The notes below the pieces were generated by a model. It had not been told where the DNA came from. It saw only the letters and a program-made list of their open reading frames with translations, and searched no databases. This document shows, in pieces, positions 47,828-61,576 of a stretch of DNA of 64,000 nt; position 1 is the stretch's first letter; every line of letters starts with the position of its first letter. The stretch lies in the NCBI RefSeq assembly GCF_000002865.3, contig NW_001865056.1, positions 83,247 to 147,246 of the forward strand, given 5' to 3'. The stretch is from Monosiga brevicollis MX1. Its lineage: Eukaryota > Opisthokonta > Choanoflagellata > Craspedida > Salpingoecidae. A program made the position numbers and the translations under genes.

Positions 47828-49515
47828 ATGGCGCCTTTTGTTAGCGCCATCAACTCGAACGAGGATGTACTCACCCTCACTCTTGGTGATGACGCGAGCA
47901 TTCAACACCGCCTCTACCGCCTCTCCAAAGGTCGGGGCTGCCTGGCTGCTGCTGTCATTGGCCAAGTTTGAGGTACCCTGGCTGTCTCTGGTGCCCTCAC
48001 GACCAGCTATTGTGTGGTCTGCCCCCTCGTGATCACTGCAGGCTCGCGCGTGCGCTTCATGCCCGCTGCCTGCCTTCGAGGCCGCTCCATCAAACTCGAA
48101 ATCAACTACCCCTTCAACAAGAAAAACTTTGATCGCCTTGACTTTACCACGTTGCACTTTGGCGTGGACCCGTGAGTGCCCACCCGACTTTGAAGAGGGG
48201 TTGAAGCAGTTCCCGCCTATTGCTTGCCACCACCACCACCACCATTCGCTTACCTTTCCAATGCAACGTCTGCTCTTTTTAGGACCAGTCCCAATAGTGA
48301 CCCCTATACTGACCTGTTCTTCGAGCTGGCAGGCACGTTTGACTTTCGCTACACGGTGGAGCCCTCCGACAACAGCATCCTTGGCATCTCCAAGCAGCGC
48401 AAGGCCGACGAGGGACCAAAGCAGCCTAACAAATTTCAGGTTGATGCAACCTCGCCACTCAAAGCCTACCCTTGCCGTCCTTTACAGCTACAACCCCTTA
48501 AGTTGGCACTCATTCAACCTTGCTGGGCTTGACGTCGGGCCTCTTGCAGGGCCATATCATTGTCGAGTCTGAGATCATGCTTGGCTCCCGCCGCTTGACC
48601 CTCGACAATCTCTCCATCATGACCATGATCCCACCGGCCATGGGCCCGAGTGAAAATTGGCTCAACCAATTTCAACTCGCATCTGATACCGAGTTCAGCG
48701 CCGTCCACCTGTGCCCCATTCAGGCAAGGAGCCCCCCCCCTTTCAAACGGAAAAAAAAAAAAAAAATTGTCCCGCTCCGAGCTGCGACTGTAAGCAGCTA
48801 TCGCTATGATAGATTTGCAAGCTGACCAGTCACTTGCCCAACCGCAGGAGCAAGGTGGTTCCAATTCTTGTTATAGCCTCAAGAATCAGCTGCGCCTGAA
48901 CCCCAAGCTCTTTGGCGAGGATCCCGACAAAGCCGGTGCGCCCTGGGTGGCGCATCGTTGTTCTCGCTTCCCATACCCAATTGATGCCGCACACATTCTA
49001 ATTGCGCACCGCCCGTTCACGTCTAGACGCCAAGCTGGCCGAGATTGTGGCTCAGGCCAACAAGCCTCGCGACGAGGGAGGTTTGGGCTTGGTTCTCATC
49101 ATGGACGTGGTGTACAACCACACCTCCCCTGACAGCGAGTGGCTCAATGACCATCCCGAAGCCGGCTTCAATTTGGTCAACAGCGCCTTTCTACGCGCCC
49201 CTTTCGTCCTGGATCGAGGTACTTGCTCCATCAATCATGCCGTGCCGTCGCCAACGTATGCCTTCCAAGAGACTTGCTTCTCACTTGCTTTCCTTTTTGC
49301 TTCTCTGCACAGCCATTGCGCTCATGTCCAAACAAATTGGCGACGGCACCTTGGACCTGCCTCGCCGAGTCCAGTCACAGGAAGATGTGACGCGCCTCAT
49401 CGATCATCTCGAGTACCAGATCCTTCCCGTACGAACACGGCGCATAGGATGACTGCGGTTCCGTCTCACCCGGTGCAGTGTGCTCATCCCGCTGAACATC
49501 TTTCTCTCGCTCTCT

Positions 49516-49575
<60 letters not shown>

Positions 49576-52500
49576 ACTCGACTCAACACAGCGACTTGAC
49601 CTCAAGTCCTTTTATCTCGTTCAAGAAGACGATGCGGTAGCAGCCTTTCGCGAGTTTTTGATCTCAAATCCCAAGCCTGCCATCGTCGAAGGCAACGAAC
49701 CGCTCTTTTGTCAAAGCCACCTTGCGCGAAACAGCATCGTTGACATGGACGTGGCCCTACATCGCAGCAGCTACCTGGTTCACCGCAATGCTCAATGGTC
49801 AGTTTTGTTATTGAAAAATTCAGCTCACGTTCTCAAGAGTGTCATGGAACTAGCGCAACGCCGTGACTAATGCGCCGTCCGCTCATCCACTCGATCTCTC
49901 TGCTGCTAATCTCAGGGCCTGTGCCTGGCTTCGCAATGAAATCAAAAACTACAATGGCGCGCTGGACCACGAGTATGGCCATGCCAACGCTCCCTCTGCT
50001 CAATGCTTGATGCCATCATGTAGTTCAAAGCCCAAAAGCACTCCTCGCCTCCTCATCCTAAACCTGTGACACTTGCAGACTGGATGCAGATCTGGGCTCT
50101 GCCATGGGAAGTCTGCGCGGTACCATGGCGTACGAGCGCCTTGATCCCACGGGCCCGTGCCTTGGTGACATAGACGAGCAGCATCCGCTGTTCAGTCCTT
50201 ACTTCACCATCTTGGCGAAAGGCCGCAAACAGGACACCTACGATTACAGCCCGGTAAGCTTGTTATTTGTTTTTATTTTTTTTATTTTTTATTTTATTTT
50301 TATTTTTTTATTTTTTTATTTTTTTATTTTTTTATTTTTTTATTTTTTATTTTATTTTTTTTGTATTTTGTTGTGGTTGTGGTTGTTGTTGTTTTCTCAA
50401 CGCGTACCGTGTGCCTGGACTGCACGGCATGGTGTCCTGCTGCTGGTCTGGTGCTCAATTTATTTTGGCTTTCTGTGCAGGAGCTGTTGGAAGCCTTCGA
50501 TCTTGAGCATTGCCTGGTCAACAACGGTCAGACTTGCTTCGCTTTGCTTGACGCAGCACCTTCAGGCACCCTTGGCTCATGAAGGCATGGTCAAATGGCG
50601 GCTCATACCTCGCATTTTGCTCGCAATTGGCATTAGGCTGGCTGTTCGGCGGGGATCCATCCACCGACTTTGTGCATCCAACCTCGCGCGCGTACTTGCG
50701 CCATGACGTCGTCATTTGGGGCGACTGCGTCAAAATGCGCTACGGCTCGGGTCCTAAAGACAGTCCTTGGTTGTGGGAGCACATGGCCGAGTACACGCGC
50801 CGGTTTGTCTTCTATGGGGCATTCGTGGTCTAAGTTCTACCCGGCCACCTGTTTTTACTTGCCTCACAAAACTGCGTGGCCATGTCCAAACCGATCATCG
50901 CTTTCATCCTGTTGTAGAGTCTGCAAGAACTTTCATGGCGTGCGCATTGACAACTGTCACAGCACACCACGTCACGTGGGCCAGTATATGATGGACATTG
51001 GCCGCACCGTGCGGCCTGATCTGTTGGTGGTTGCTGAGCTTTTCACCAACAGCGCGGAAACTGATGCTGCGTTCACCAACCAACTAGGCATCAGCACCCT
51101 GATTGGAGAGGTACATTCTAAAATCGTGTCATTGGGGACTTGATTGGATACTCACACGCAATGCCCGGGTCCTCGGCTTGAGCCTTTAGTTGGGATCTGC
51201 TCTGTCTCACTCCACCTCGGCGTCTCGCACGTCTAGTCTATGACACCTGGCAATTCTCGTGATTACAGCACCCATTTGCACCGGTTGGCAGGCCAGCCTA
51301 CCGGCTCCTTCACGGCCATGTCCCACCGCCCTCTTGAAGTGGCACAGCAGAGCCCACGCCACGTGTTTTACGACGCGTCACACGATACGGAATATCCAGG
51401 CCGCCGGGTGAGCTTGTAGTGCGGGCTCGCAAACAAATTTTGCATCCAAGTTCCATCTCATAACCAACTCACGTGCTCATGTGTCCGACGCCGTGGTCCT
51501 TGAAACAGTACACCTTGGAGCATTCCCTTCCCCTGATGGCTTTGAATGCTCTCATTTCCAACGGCACCGGCACCACTCGTGGCTTTGACGAGCTCTGGCC
51601 TGATAAGATGAATGTGGTGGCCGATCCACGCAAATACCGCCCATGGACTGGCAACAACAAGCCCAAGTCAGGTAACGTATTTATCAGATCCCTGTGTATC
51701 TGCCAGTTTCAATCCGACGCGCCAATCAAACACAGTGAGCCTCATGGACGGATGTTTTCGGGAATTGTAGACGATGAAGTGGGCATTTCCACAGGCCTGT
51801 ATCGTTTTCGTCGGTGAGGTGGCGGCTCGGTCATTGCTGTCAGCTTGCTTGGTTTGGACGAGTGTCTCGCTGCAACACTTACATGAAGCATGCCTGTGGA
51901 ATTTTCGTGTCAAAGGGTGCTGAACCAGCTTCATCACCGTCTGACAGACGAGCACTATGATCAAGCTTACGTCGACTTGAAGAGCAATGATATCATTACT
52001 GTGACTCGTCACTGTTTGAAGACGCTTCAAGAAGTCACCGTAGTGGCTCGCCTGGCCTTTTCGGGCGACAATTTGGGTGATGAAAGTGCCGAGCTTCACC
52101 TCGAAGCACCTGGTCGAGTCAAGCGTGTCATACTGGCAGCCCGCCCGATTGCAGCCGGTGTGTGCGTGCTTTTCCTTTGTGAAATCTTGTCGCCATTTGA
52201 GTGGCCAAGCGGATTGGGCGGGGCGCACTTGACACTCACGATCCGGTCTAATGTTGGTCCCAAACCCCATGTCCATTTACACTTGCACAGCCAAGCCCGC
52301 CGGCGATTTGCAATCATCCAAGTGGTCTTATGGACACTCGCTCGAGTATGAGGACTTTCTAAACGTTGAGCCCAAAGAATGCCCCAACTTGGATATCACA
52401 TCCCACGAGACAGGCGATCGCCTACGCGTGTCAAAGTTCCGGCCGGGTGCTGTCCTTGTGTACACGGTGCGTCTTTTTTTTTTTTCAAGCCAACCATGTC

Positions 52501-54854
52501 GCTGCAAGATGGACTTGGCTCTTTCTACTGCCTCTGTACATCTCTGAGCTGTGCATTTCTTTCTTCATTTCACTTTGTTGCCGCTGCTCTGGCTGAACAG
52601 GTCGAGCCTCTGCCGGCCATGCTCAACGCTGTTACCACGATTGAGAACATCCTGAAGCAGCCCAATCATCCCGTGGAGATGACCGCTGTAGATCTCAATC
52701 ACGCTCTCTTTCGCTGCAATCAAGAAGAGGAGACGGAGGAGGGAAAGTACGTGCCTGATCTTCTCTGGATGAGGCTTGAAAACCTATATAACCAAGCCCT
52801 GTTTTTCCTGTACACGTTTGCCTGACGTTTGGCGTCATCCATCTTTTTTATCAGGCAAGATGGAGTCTACTACATCCCAAACTATGGCCCGCTGAAGTTT
52901 GTTGGGCTGCTTGGCTTGATTCCTTTGCTGGACGAGATCGTGGCCAGCAACAACCTAGGCCATCCTCTTTGCGACAATCTGCGCGCAGGACCATGGCTTC
53001 TAAAGTTTCTTGCCCAGCACCTTGCCAAGTATGCCCTGTAGAAATATGCTAGAGCGAGGAGGATTGCTGCAATGCCGCCAAGCAGGGAATGCAAAAGGTC
53101 ATGGCAAACACTGATTTACTAATGTCACACCTCGCCTGGTCTTTGCCATAGGCGCAACTCGTGCAAGCCGTTGGCCAGCATCCTTTGGGATGCGGCCAAG
53201 GTGTACATGGACCTGCCAATTGGCCGCAGACCCTGGGCCTTTTCACAGGTGGTCAGCTACGTATATAACATTGTGTACAACTATGCGACTGGGCGGTTGA
53301 TGAGCGATCAGGCAGGCCAATGCCGATTTGTGGAGCTTTTGACTCTGTCTTCGGTTCAGCTCTATGGCCTCGATGCTCGGCGCACGCTGGACAAAGCCAG
53401 CCTTGAGCAGGATTCCGCTCAGCTCTCCATGGCCGCGGGGTTGCCACACTTTGCAGCCGGCTGGATGCGCAGCTGGGGCCGGTATGTTGCTTTGGACTAG
53501 GCTCAGCTAAACAAAGATCAGGGAACGCCACCAAAGGGCGCTCAGCCCGCAATGCACATGAATGAGCCTGAGACTGACTTTGTGCCTTGTAGTGACACCT
53601 TTATCGCGCTGCGCGGCTTGCTCATGGTCACTAAAAATTACGAGGGTGCCAAGCTCTTGATCCTACGCTATGCGGCCGGTATGCTTTCTGTTTTTTTGCT
53701 TCGCATCGTTCTGCGTTGCTGGCATGGAGAATACGCTAACGAGTGTTGCTTGGAACTTTGTGTAGTGGTCCGTCACGGTTTGATTCCCAACTTGTTTGAC
53801 GGCGGCCGCAACCCGCGCTACAATTGCCGTGACGCTACCTGGTGGTGGTTGCAAGCCATCAAGGTTTGTGTCTCAGTCCGAATGCCTGCCCAGTGCCAAT
53901 TCACCACCTCATGCAACGCTTTGTCAATACACCTTAGGACTATTGCACTCTCGTGCCATTTGGCGAAGATATTCTCTTTGAGGTTGTCGAACGGTGAGTC
54001 ATTCCGACCGTCTCTTGTCAGAGGCAGGAAGACTGTCGTCCATCCAGCGCTTGTGAAAACTTGTGGTGCAGCACTGCCTCATACACCAAACCAACCAACA
54101 CCTATCAGCCGCTTTCCTAGTGATGACCCCCGTGAGTTTGAAGAGTCTGGCACAGTATCCATGCCACTGTGTCTGATTATGCATGAGGTGCTGCAGAAGC
54201 ATCTTCACGGTAAGAGTCCCGGATTGCCCTCTTGCTGTAATCATTGATGTACCGCGCCTCACCTTTCATCCCGCTGATATCTCCAGGCATCGAGTTTCGC
54301 GAATGGAATGCCGGCCCCGACATTGACCGTGACATGAGTCCCGAGGGTGAGATGCGTAGCTGTGATATTCGCATCGAGAACAAAGCGCTCTTTTGTGCAG
54401 CACTGATTGGATGATGACTGTGGCGCAGGTTTTGATATTGCGATTCACGTGGACCGCGAAACGGGCTTCATCCATGGCGGTTCACGTTGGAACTGTGGCA
54501 CGTGGATGGACAAGATGGGCTCGTCGGAGCGCGCCGGAAACAAGGGCCATCCTGCCACACCTCGGTATGGCGCGTGGCGCTTTACGTGCTTTGGGTCGTC
54601 CCCACAAGTTGTGAAACATTGCCGGCTTGCTTACTGCTGGCGCCCGACGCTCAACATTTGACCTTTGTGCACGGGCATAGCGATGGCGCGGCTGTGGAGA
54701 TCCAGGGCTTGGCCTATTCGGTTTTGTCTTGGCTAGCTGCCATGCCAAAGTGCCCTCTACAGCCGCTACACACAGAGAGTGTGGGTTCGGGCGAAAAGAC
54801 GTGCGTTACGTGTGGGGCGTGCCTTGTTAGGTGGCTGAGAACGGTTCTGTTCGT

Positions 54855-54894
<40 letters not shown>

Positions 54895-56236
54895 CCCTGA
54901 TGAAGCTATTGTGTGTACACATTGGTTCTGTACAGTTGGACCTTTGAGCATTGGGCAGATTTGCTCAAGGCCAACTTCAGCAAACATTTTTATGTGCCGC
55001 GCATGGATGCGGGCGATTACGACTCTTATGTCGTCAACGAGGAACTCGTCAATCGTCGAGGCATTTTCAAGGTGGGTAGATTGGTCCTGGCGTTGCACTT
55101 GCAAGCTTGCAATACCCTTTTCATCATTCCTGCTTTCTTCAAAAATACAGGATACGGTCGGATCTTCGGCCGAGTATACCGACTACCAGCTGCGGCCCAA
55201 CTTTCCAGTCGCCTTGGCCGTGGCTCCTGGTGAGTGTGGTGGCAAGCTGTAGCCCTTCTCTTTGGGATGGCCGACCGGTAGGCGTCGAGCTCTTAAGGCA
55301 TGAAGAATCTGACTGCGCTATTTTGGCTGCTGTATCATAGAGCTTGTCTCAGATGCACACGCACTTTCAGCACTACGTTTGGCCGAGGAGGTTCTGCTTG
55401 GGCCACTGGGCATGCGGACCCTTGATCCTTCGGTATGACTGCTCTCAGCTGCTGGCCTGATTGGCGGGTCCTTGTGACGGCTCAACTCACATTGCGCGAT
55501 GCTCAAACAAAGGACTGGAAGTACCGACCCAACTACGACAACAGCAATGACACCGACGATTACCAGGTTGCCAAAGGGTTCAACTACCACCAGGGACCTG
55601 AATGGCTCTGGCCAATTGGCTACTTTTGCCGTGCCATCCTCAATTTTGCCGACAACAAGCAAGATAGTACGTTTTGCTTGTTGGACCACCTTCGAGTTGA
55701 TGGAATCTGCTTTGCCTCGTCCTATTTTGCTCCACTCATCACGCGCTTGAAATCATCTCGGCAGCCATTCATCGCATCAACCAGTTTTTCGCCCGGCACG
55801 AAGAACATCTGGCTCATAGCCATTGGGTGGTACGTATGGAAAAACAAACGCAAGATATGTCGGTTGGACTTTTTGCCTGCAACGCCCGACTTTGCCGACT
55901 TGCTTCAGGATTCAATCGCCTTTGGCCGTCATGCGCGCCACCATTGTAGGGCTTGCCGGAGCTTTGCAATGAAAATGGAAGTTTTTGCGCCGATTCATGC
56001 CCAACACAGGTCTGCGCCCGCCCCCTTTCATCACCAATCGTCATCCCACCGGTACATCACCGGCGATAATCCTCATTCGATTGTCTGATGGTCCCATGAT
56101 GCTCGTACGTCAGGCCTGGTCTGCAGCAGCCGTCTTGGACGTTTTGTATGACGCCAACATGCTTTCCAACCCGATTCAGCAAAAGTCACCACGCCGTAGC
56201 TCGAGCTTCCGCGCCTTCCGTCTCTCCTCGGTCTAG
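47828..56236 (+). CDS. AGL: Glycogen debranching enzyme (amylo-alpha-1,6-glucosidase / 4-alpha-glucanotransferase)
   Basis: Bifunctional cytosolic enzyme that moves maltosyl units and then cleaves the alpha-1,6 branch stub. 1537 aa (human 1532). Thirty-five exons: 47828-47930, 48042-48171, 48283-48439, 48550-48723, 48848-48935, 49027-49218, 49313-49428, 49592-49797, 49916-49972, 50079-50253, 50481-50526, 50637-50802, 50918-51110, 51237-51407, 51509-51671, 51771-51813, 51916-52157, 52291-52466, 52601-52746, 52855-53028, 53152-53481, 53593-53678, 53766-53863, 53938-53993, 54109-54209, 54287-54346, 54429-54564, 54681-54800, 54936-55071, 55151-55229, 55341-55432, 55513-55666, 55765-55829, 55950-56009, 56114-56236. 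Transferase site: DVVYNHT, Asp548 in [11 protein letters not shown], Glu577 in VVAELFT. Glucosidase site: Asp1244 in [10 protein letters not shown], Glu1434 in [11 protein letters not shown]. All four acids are present, so both activities are expected. The C-terminal tail ([11 protein letters not shown]) is a basic Ser-rich extension. Intron 4 begins with GC. Confidence 0.96.
49511..49572. repeat. (CT)n in AGL intron 7
   Basis: About 25-30 CT units ending about 20 bp before the 3' splice site at 49591. Confidence 0.9.
50266..50362. repeat. (TTTTTTA)n T-rich repeat in AGL intron 10
   Basis: Nearly 100 bp of T5-7A units, intronic. Confidence 0.9.
54858..54894. repeat. T37 homopolymer in AGL intron 28
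   Basis: Uninterrupted T run, 41 bp before the 3' splice site at 54935. Confidence 0.95.
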
Positions 56237-56834
56237 AGAAGCGACTGTGCTAAGGCTGGGTGAGCGTGACTCTTGCTCGATGTTCTGATGTGCACGTACT
56301 TGTACTGCCATCACGTGTGAAGCAATTTACGGCGTCCACGCCATAAAATTACTACTAACACATGCAAAGTGTATCAAGGTGAAAGCGTGATGCCGACTTG
56401 GTGGACTATGTTAAGACAAAATTTTCACTGCATCTGTTCAATTGCAATTGGCAATTGGTTTTGGGAGAGCAACAAACTCAGCTCTCTGATCGTGAGACAA
56501 GCGATTGGGATGAGACAAAACAGACACAAATTCACAAACCCACAGACAAATCATGCCAGAAAGGAAAAAGACAAGAAAAGGCGTAAACATCACAAGCAGC
56601 CCAGGTCTGCTGCTTGTAGCAAGTGCATTGTGGGATTTTCTACAACTGAAAAACCAAAGGGTGTGGATTGAAAAACAAAACACCGCAAAGTGGCTCAGCC
56701 ACAAATGAAGCTCGAGAAGAACACGGCTCGACGCGCCTCGTATTGTCAGGAGATGTAGCGTGCAACATGAGAGCTACCACCGCGATTTGGATATGCCAAA
56801 ATCAAGAAGTGGCATTTCTGCAATGGCCCCCGAT
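56237..56834. other. Convergent spacer, AGL / RasGEF
   Basis: 3' regions of AGL (+) and the RasGEF gene (-), relatively A-rich at 56430-56690. No exon was recognised. Confidence 0.6.
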
Positions 56835-59800
56835 TCATACGACTGAAGAGAGCGAGATCTTCCCCTTTTTGATGCGGTTGATGGTGGCTCGTCGGTTCAA
56901 TGCCAGCTGCTGCGCGACCTCGGGTGTTACTGATGCACGGGGGCTTGGCCGATTTGAGTCAACTTCCGTAATGTTGTCAAGTGCCACACCGGGAACACGG
57001 TGCGCGGAGCCCCCCGAGTCATCAGTGCCTGCGCTATCCGTATGCCGCCCCAAGCCGCCAAGTGCCACCTGTTTGTGAATGGAGTGTTCCGGAAGTCCAG
57101 GGGCAGCGCCGTTGTTGTGTTGAATACGGCGATGCGCGTTGGATGGAGACGCGTTGTGTACGGCACGTCCACCGCTGCCAGGAGCTTGTGCGCCATCCTG
57201 CACGCCATTGGAGGTCTGTGCAGGCATGCCTGAGCTCCGGGTGGGTGTCGACAGGTGCGTGTGGGGGCTTGACCCACCCTGAGCATGATTATTGGAATGA
57301 GCGGGGCGAGGAGAGGGACTCAGCACAGTGCTCAGTGAGCTTTGCGAGCGCTGTGAAGGACTCTGCTCAGTGCGTTGGGATTCCAACGAGCGCTGTGAAG
57401 GGCCAGAGTTTAGGGTGTGTTGGGCCAACTGGACACAGACGGCATGGGCGCTGCTGTAATGAGAAGCAGCCTGCTCGTTCTTGGCCAAGGCGGAGCCCGT
57501 GCGTCGCACAAGGGGGCTAACTTGAGCCAAGATAACCGGCGAAAGGCGCGAGTAGACCTGAGGAATCGGAAGTTTGCTGTTTGTTGATGCGTCGTGGCCT
57601 TCTTGATGGGCATTGTTAGACTTGTCGAGCGCCCCCATGTCCACATCTTCCACGCTGATAGCGGCAACCGAGTCGCGATTCTTCAAAGGCAACATCACGT
57701 AGTTATGTAGCACGCGGCGAATAAAATTTTTCTTGCGCCCAGTGCTTACCCCGCTGCGAATGGAATCGTTATCACCATCGCTGCTCTGGAGAGCAGATTC
57801 GCGTCCCATGGAATCCGAAGCGACGCGTAGCGTTTCCACTGCCGGTGCGTGTACGAGCGCCGGAGAAGGGCATGGCATGAGCAGCGGGCAAGGTAGCCAG
57901 TCCTGTTCCGGAGTGCTGCAAATCTTGACCAAGTCAAAGAGTGTATCAGCACAGGGCTTGCCATCAAGGCAGAATCCCAAATCATCGACGAAGGTGATGA
58001 GCACGTGGGTGATGACGCACTCGTCATCAAGGAAAGAAAGCGCAAAATTGTCCTTGCCCGTGCTACTGGTTCGAACAAGAAACAGGCCCGGACGGGAGTG
58101 CTTTGACAGTTGAGCCTCAGCTTCGGCTCGGGAGATGTCACCAAAGAACCATGGCTGGTGATTCAACTCGTCGTCGTCATCTACCACTGGCAAGGCGTTG
58201 CTGGCAAAGCGAGGGCATTCCTCCGTCAAAAATGCCGAATCTGTGGGCGTCAATCGAAAAGGCAATTCTGTTGGGGTGGGGAACAACCGAGCCCAGCCCA
58301 ACCCAAACCAAACGAGTGTTGAGTGAGAGGGAAAGAGAGCACATGACAAGACATAGCTGCATGGGGTTGTGTTGACCACGGTACGACGAGGCAATGTGGA
58401 ACATTGTATTATGTCACCAGCTGAACGTACCGGTGGGGAAGATGCAGTAGTGCACAATGAGGTCGCGCAGGGTTAAAAATGCGCGGTCAGAGTCTTTGAA
58501 GCTAAACTTGCCATCCGTCAAGCGTTCGACCAGGTAATGTGTCACTTGATCATTGAACTTCACGGACAAGGCTACCACAAGGATAGTAAAAAAAGTGAGC
58601 CGACGATGAGCAGCAACCAATACACCTCAACACAGATGCCCCTTCATTAGCTGCACCCTTCTTTGCCCAATTCTTTGAAATGTCCACTCTGACTCAGCAG
58701 GAAGACGCGGTGGATGCTCGTAGGGTCAGACACATACCAAAGCAGCCCGGTTGTGAGGTGGAGGGCCGTAGGACGAAGGCTCCGTTGGGGACGGGGTGAT
58801 CCAAGTTTGTGAGCTTGGCCATGGCTCGATCGCGGGCCTCACGAGTATGCTCCACCCAGCGCTGAAACGTTTTTTGGAGGTACATCACAAGTTCAAACGA
58901 ATCATGACCTTCAGTCGTGAAGACATGGCACTCGCGCTGATCCTGCTCATTCTTCGACACAAGATAAAACATTTCTTCGTCCACCATGATGACAACGGCC
59001 TCTATTTGCTGCAAAGGCCGAGACATGACAATGGCATGCGTGGTGGGCACGACCATGTACACGCGATTTTCAACGATGTCGCACGTCACAAAAAGCTTTT
59101 GAGCGTTGAGGGCCATGGCTGATTGTTGCAGCTGTAGAACTCGGGCCCGCAGCTGCTGCGGATCAGCCATCAAGTCATCCTTGACTGCGAAGCCAGCGAG
59201 AAAACGCGCAGTCGCCTCGCGTTGCGGCATGCTTGTGGATGGGCTCAGCGTAGCATAACGGCCCGAGCTGCGCAGGCTATTTTGGCGAACTCGACGGCTG
59301 CTCTTGGGTTCGTTAATCTCGTCCAAGTTGACGACGTGCGATGTGTTCTTGCCAGACATAAAGTCAATCTGTCCCGAGTCGGCATCTTCGTCCCTGCTGC
59401 TGGGCTCTTCCAGTTTCAAACTAATATTCATGCACTCACTACGGGAGATGGACTTTTGGTGTTGCAAGAACCACCGCGCGATGGTCAGATTCTGCGGCGT
59501 AGCCAGAGGCAAGTGGGACACGGTGTAGGGGGTGCGCTGAAATTCGCGCAAGTGTTCCAGCAGCTTGCCAACCGCACGATGCTTGTAAAAATGAATCAGT
59601 TCCTGATCGTTCTCAGACGGAATGTCTGGCTCGGCAACGGAGAGCTTGATGCGGTCCGGGTTGCCTTGTTCGCAAAACAGAACGTCCTGGCAGAAGATGC
59701 CCACAAATGGCATGGTCGGGAGCTGGCAACGACGACTAGTGGCAAAGCCATAGGCTGGCTGCCGGACCGTGCCGGCAGAAAAGAAGCCCTTGAGCCGCGA

Positions 59801-61534
59801 ACGGTACTTGGCGCGATTGTCCGAGGGGCTCAGCAGCTTCTCCATCGTATTAAAGTAGAAGCGCCACGTGTCACCCACCAGTTCCCAAGTACGCACAAGA
59901 CGGCGCACAGCAGGGTGCGAGAGGGCAGAAATGACGGCAAAGACGCCGTGCAAGTTTTGATTCTCGTCGAAACGGTCAATCAGCTGGATGAGCTTCTCCA
60001 AGTTCTGTGCGCGCTCGCGCACATCTGGCTCGGTGAGAAGAATGGTGAGGACCCAGTTGTTGAATTGATTGAAGCGTTGCGTGATGCGGTTGACGAGCAT
60101 TTCGTCGCGATTTTCACCCTTGCGCCAATTTTCCTGAAGCAGGTTGACCGCGTCAATGTGGCAAAAGTCTTCGTGGTCTAGCTTGGTCATGACGTCACAG
60201 ATCAAGTCAACATTGATTTCCTGGTGGTAGCAGGGGCCGACGCTTCGTTCCGGTACAAGGAGCACGCGGGATAGGCGCAGCTCGTGGGGATGCAGGGTAT
60301 CGGAGATGGCGAGGGCAAAGCCTGGGCAGCGAAAGCGATAAGAGTGGGCATCGATGGTCATCAGGTGGCCGCCCGAATATTGTTCAGCACCGAGGTGTCC
60401 CTGATAGTTGCGATTGGCCTGCTCAAGATCCTCGCGGCAAACCTGAACCTTGACATCTGCAAGAGTGCGCTCGGGTTCCAACTCGAACTGCATGTCCGTG
60501 CGATGACCCCCGGGTTTGGTAATCTCAATATAGAGCGGGATGGTGGCGCCTGGTTGCCAGTCCTCCACTTTGCGGCTGGGTGCAGGTGACAGGTTGAGCT
60601 TGAGGTGACTTTTCCAGGTGCAAGTGTCCGGCAAGCACTGAGCAAACTGGTACATGACCTTGACGAGGCCAGCGTCGCGATTGAAACCGTAATCAGTGGC
60701 GTGCGGCGGGTCGTGGTAGCCTTGAGACCAAACGCAAAGCAACTTGGTCACAAGATCACGATCTGTCGGGTGGTCTGCCACGTGTTGGTAGAGAAATTGG
60801 AAGACTTCCGTGGAAGAAATGAACATGCGAAAGCACATGAAGAAGTCACGAATATAGTTGGTGTCCCCGAGGCTTTGACCCTGCAAGAGTAGGGACAGCA
60901 GGCGTTGCTTGGAGCCACCGACGACGATGAACTCCAAATCATTTCGCGCATCCAAGAGCTTGACGATCAGATCACCGTGACGGACACGAAGCAGAGAGTC
61001 GTTGACGCCAGGGGTCGGCGTGGAGGTTGGAGTCGCGACGGCTGCTTTGGCTGTCGAATCAGCGCTTTTGTAGGTGGGGGCAGATGTGACAGCATCTTGA
61101 GGATTGACGCTTCGGCTACGCGAGCGATTGTCCTTGTTCTTGCGCGTTCGGTTGGGCCCGGGCATCGCTGTGGCGGTGGTGGCTGCGCCAGGATCTAGTT
61201 CAATGGGATCTGAACTAAAGCGCGCGCGTCGTCGACGCCCAAACCACTGATTGGAGCGTGGGGACCCAGATGATTGGTTTTGTGATGAGGAGCGAGAGCG
61301 GCCTGAGGAGATGGCATCGGCGTTTGGTGAAAGGTTATTGTGCGCTGTTCGCATGGCTGATAGGGCATCCTCAATGGCTAGTTCTAGCATGCCTGGATTG
61401 GCAGCACACGACAGCGCACGAAGCAGGTGGTCCGCCGTGTTCTCCGGATAGTGAACAGCGCGGCCGGGGCCGGTAGCTGCCACTGTCAGAGCCCTGTGGA
61501 GTGCAGAAAGAGTGAATCTGTACTGCGAGGAAGG

Positions 61535-61576
<42 letters not shown>

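Noticed and set aside
55667-55764. Coding continuation of AGL through 55680-55760
   Set aside because: The frame that matches the family meets a TGA near 55699, and no usable acceptor is present before 55764; the exon starting at 55765 restores frame and homology.
59222-60181. 319-codon plus-strand open frame
   Set aside because: Lies antisense inside the RasGEF exon whose protein shows clear REM/RA/RasGEF motifs; the plus frame is a shadow caused by codon bias.
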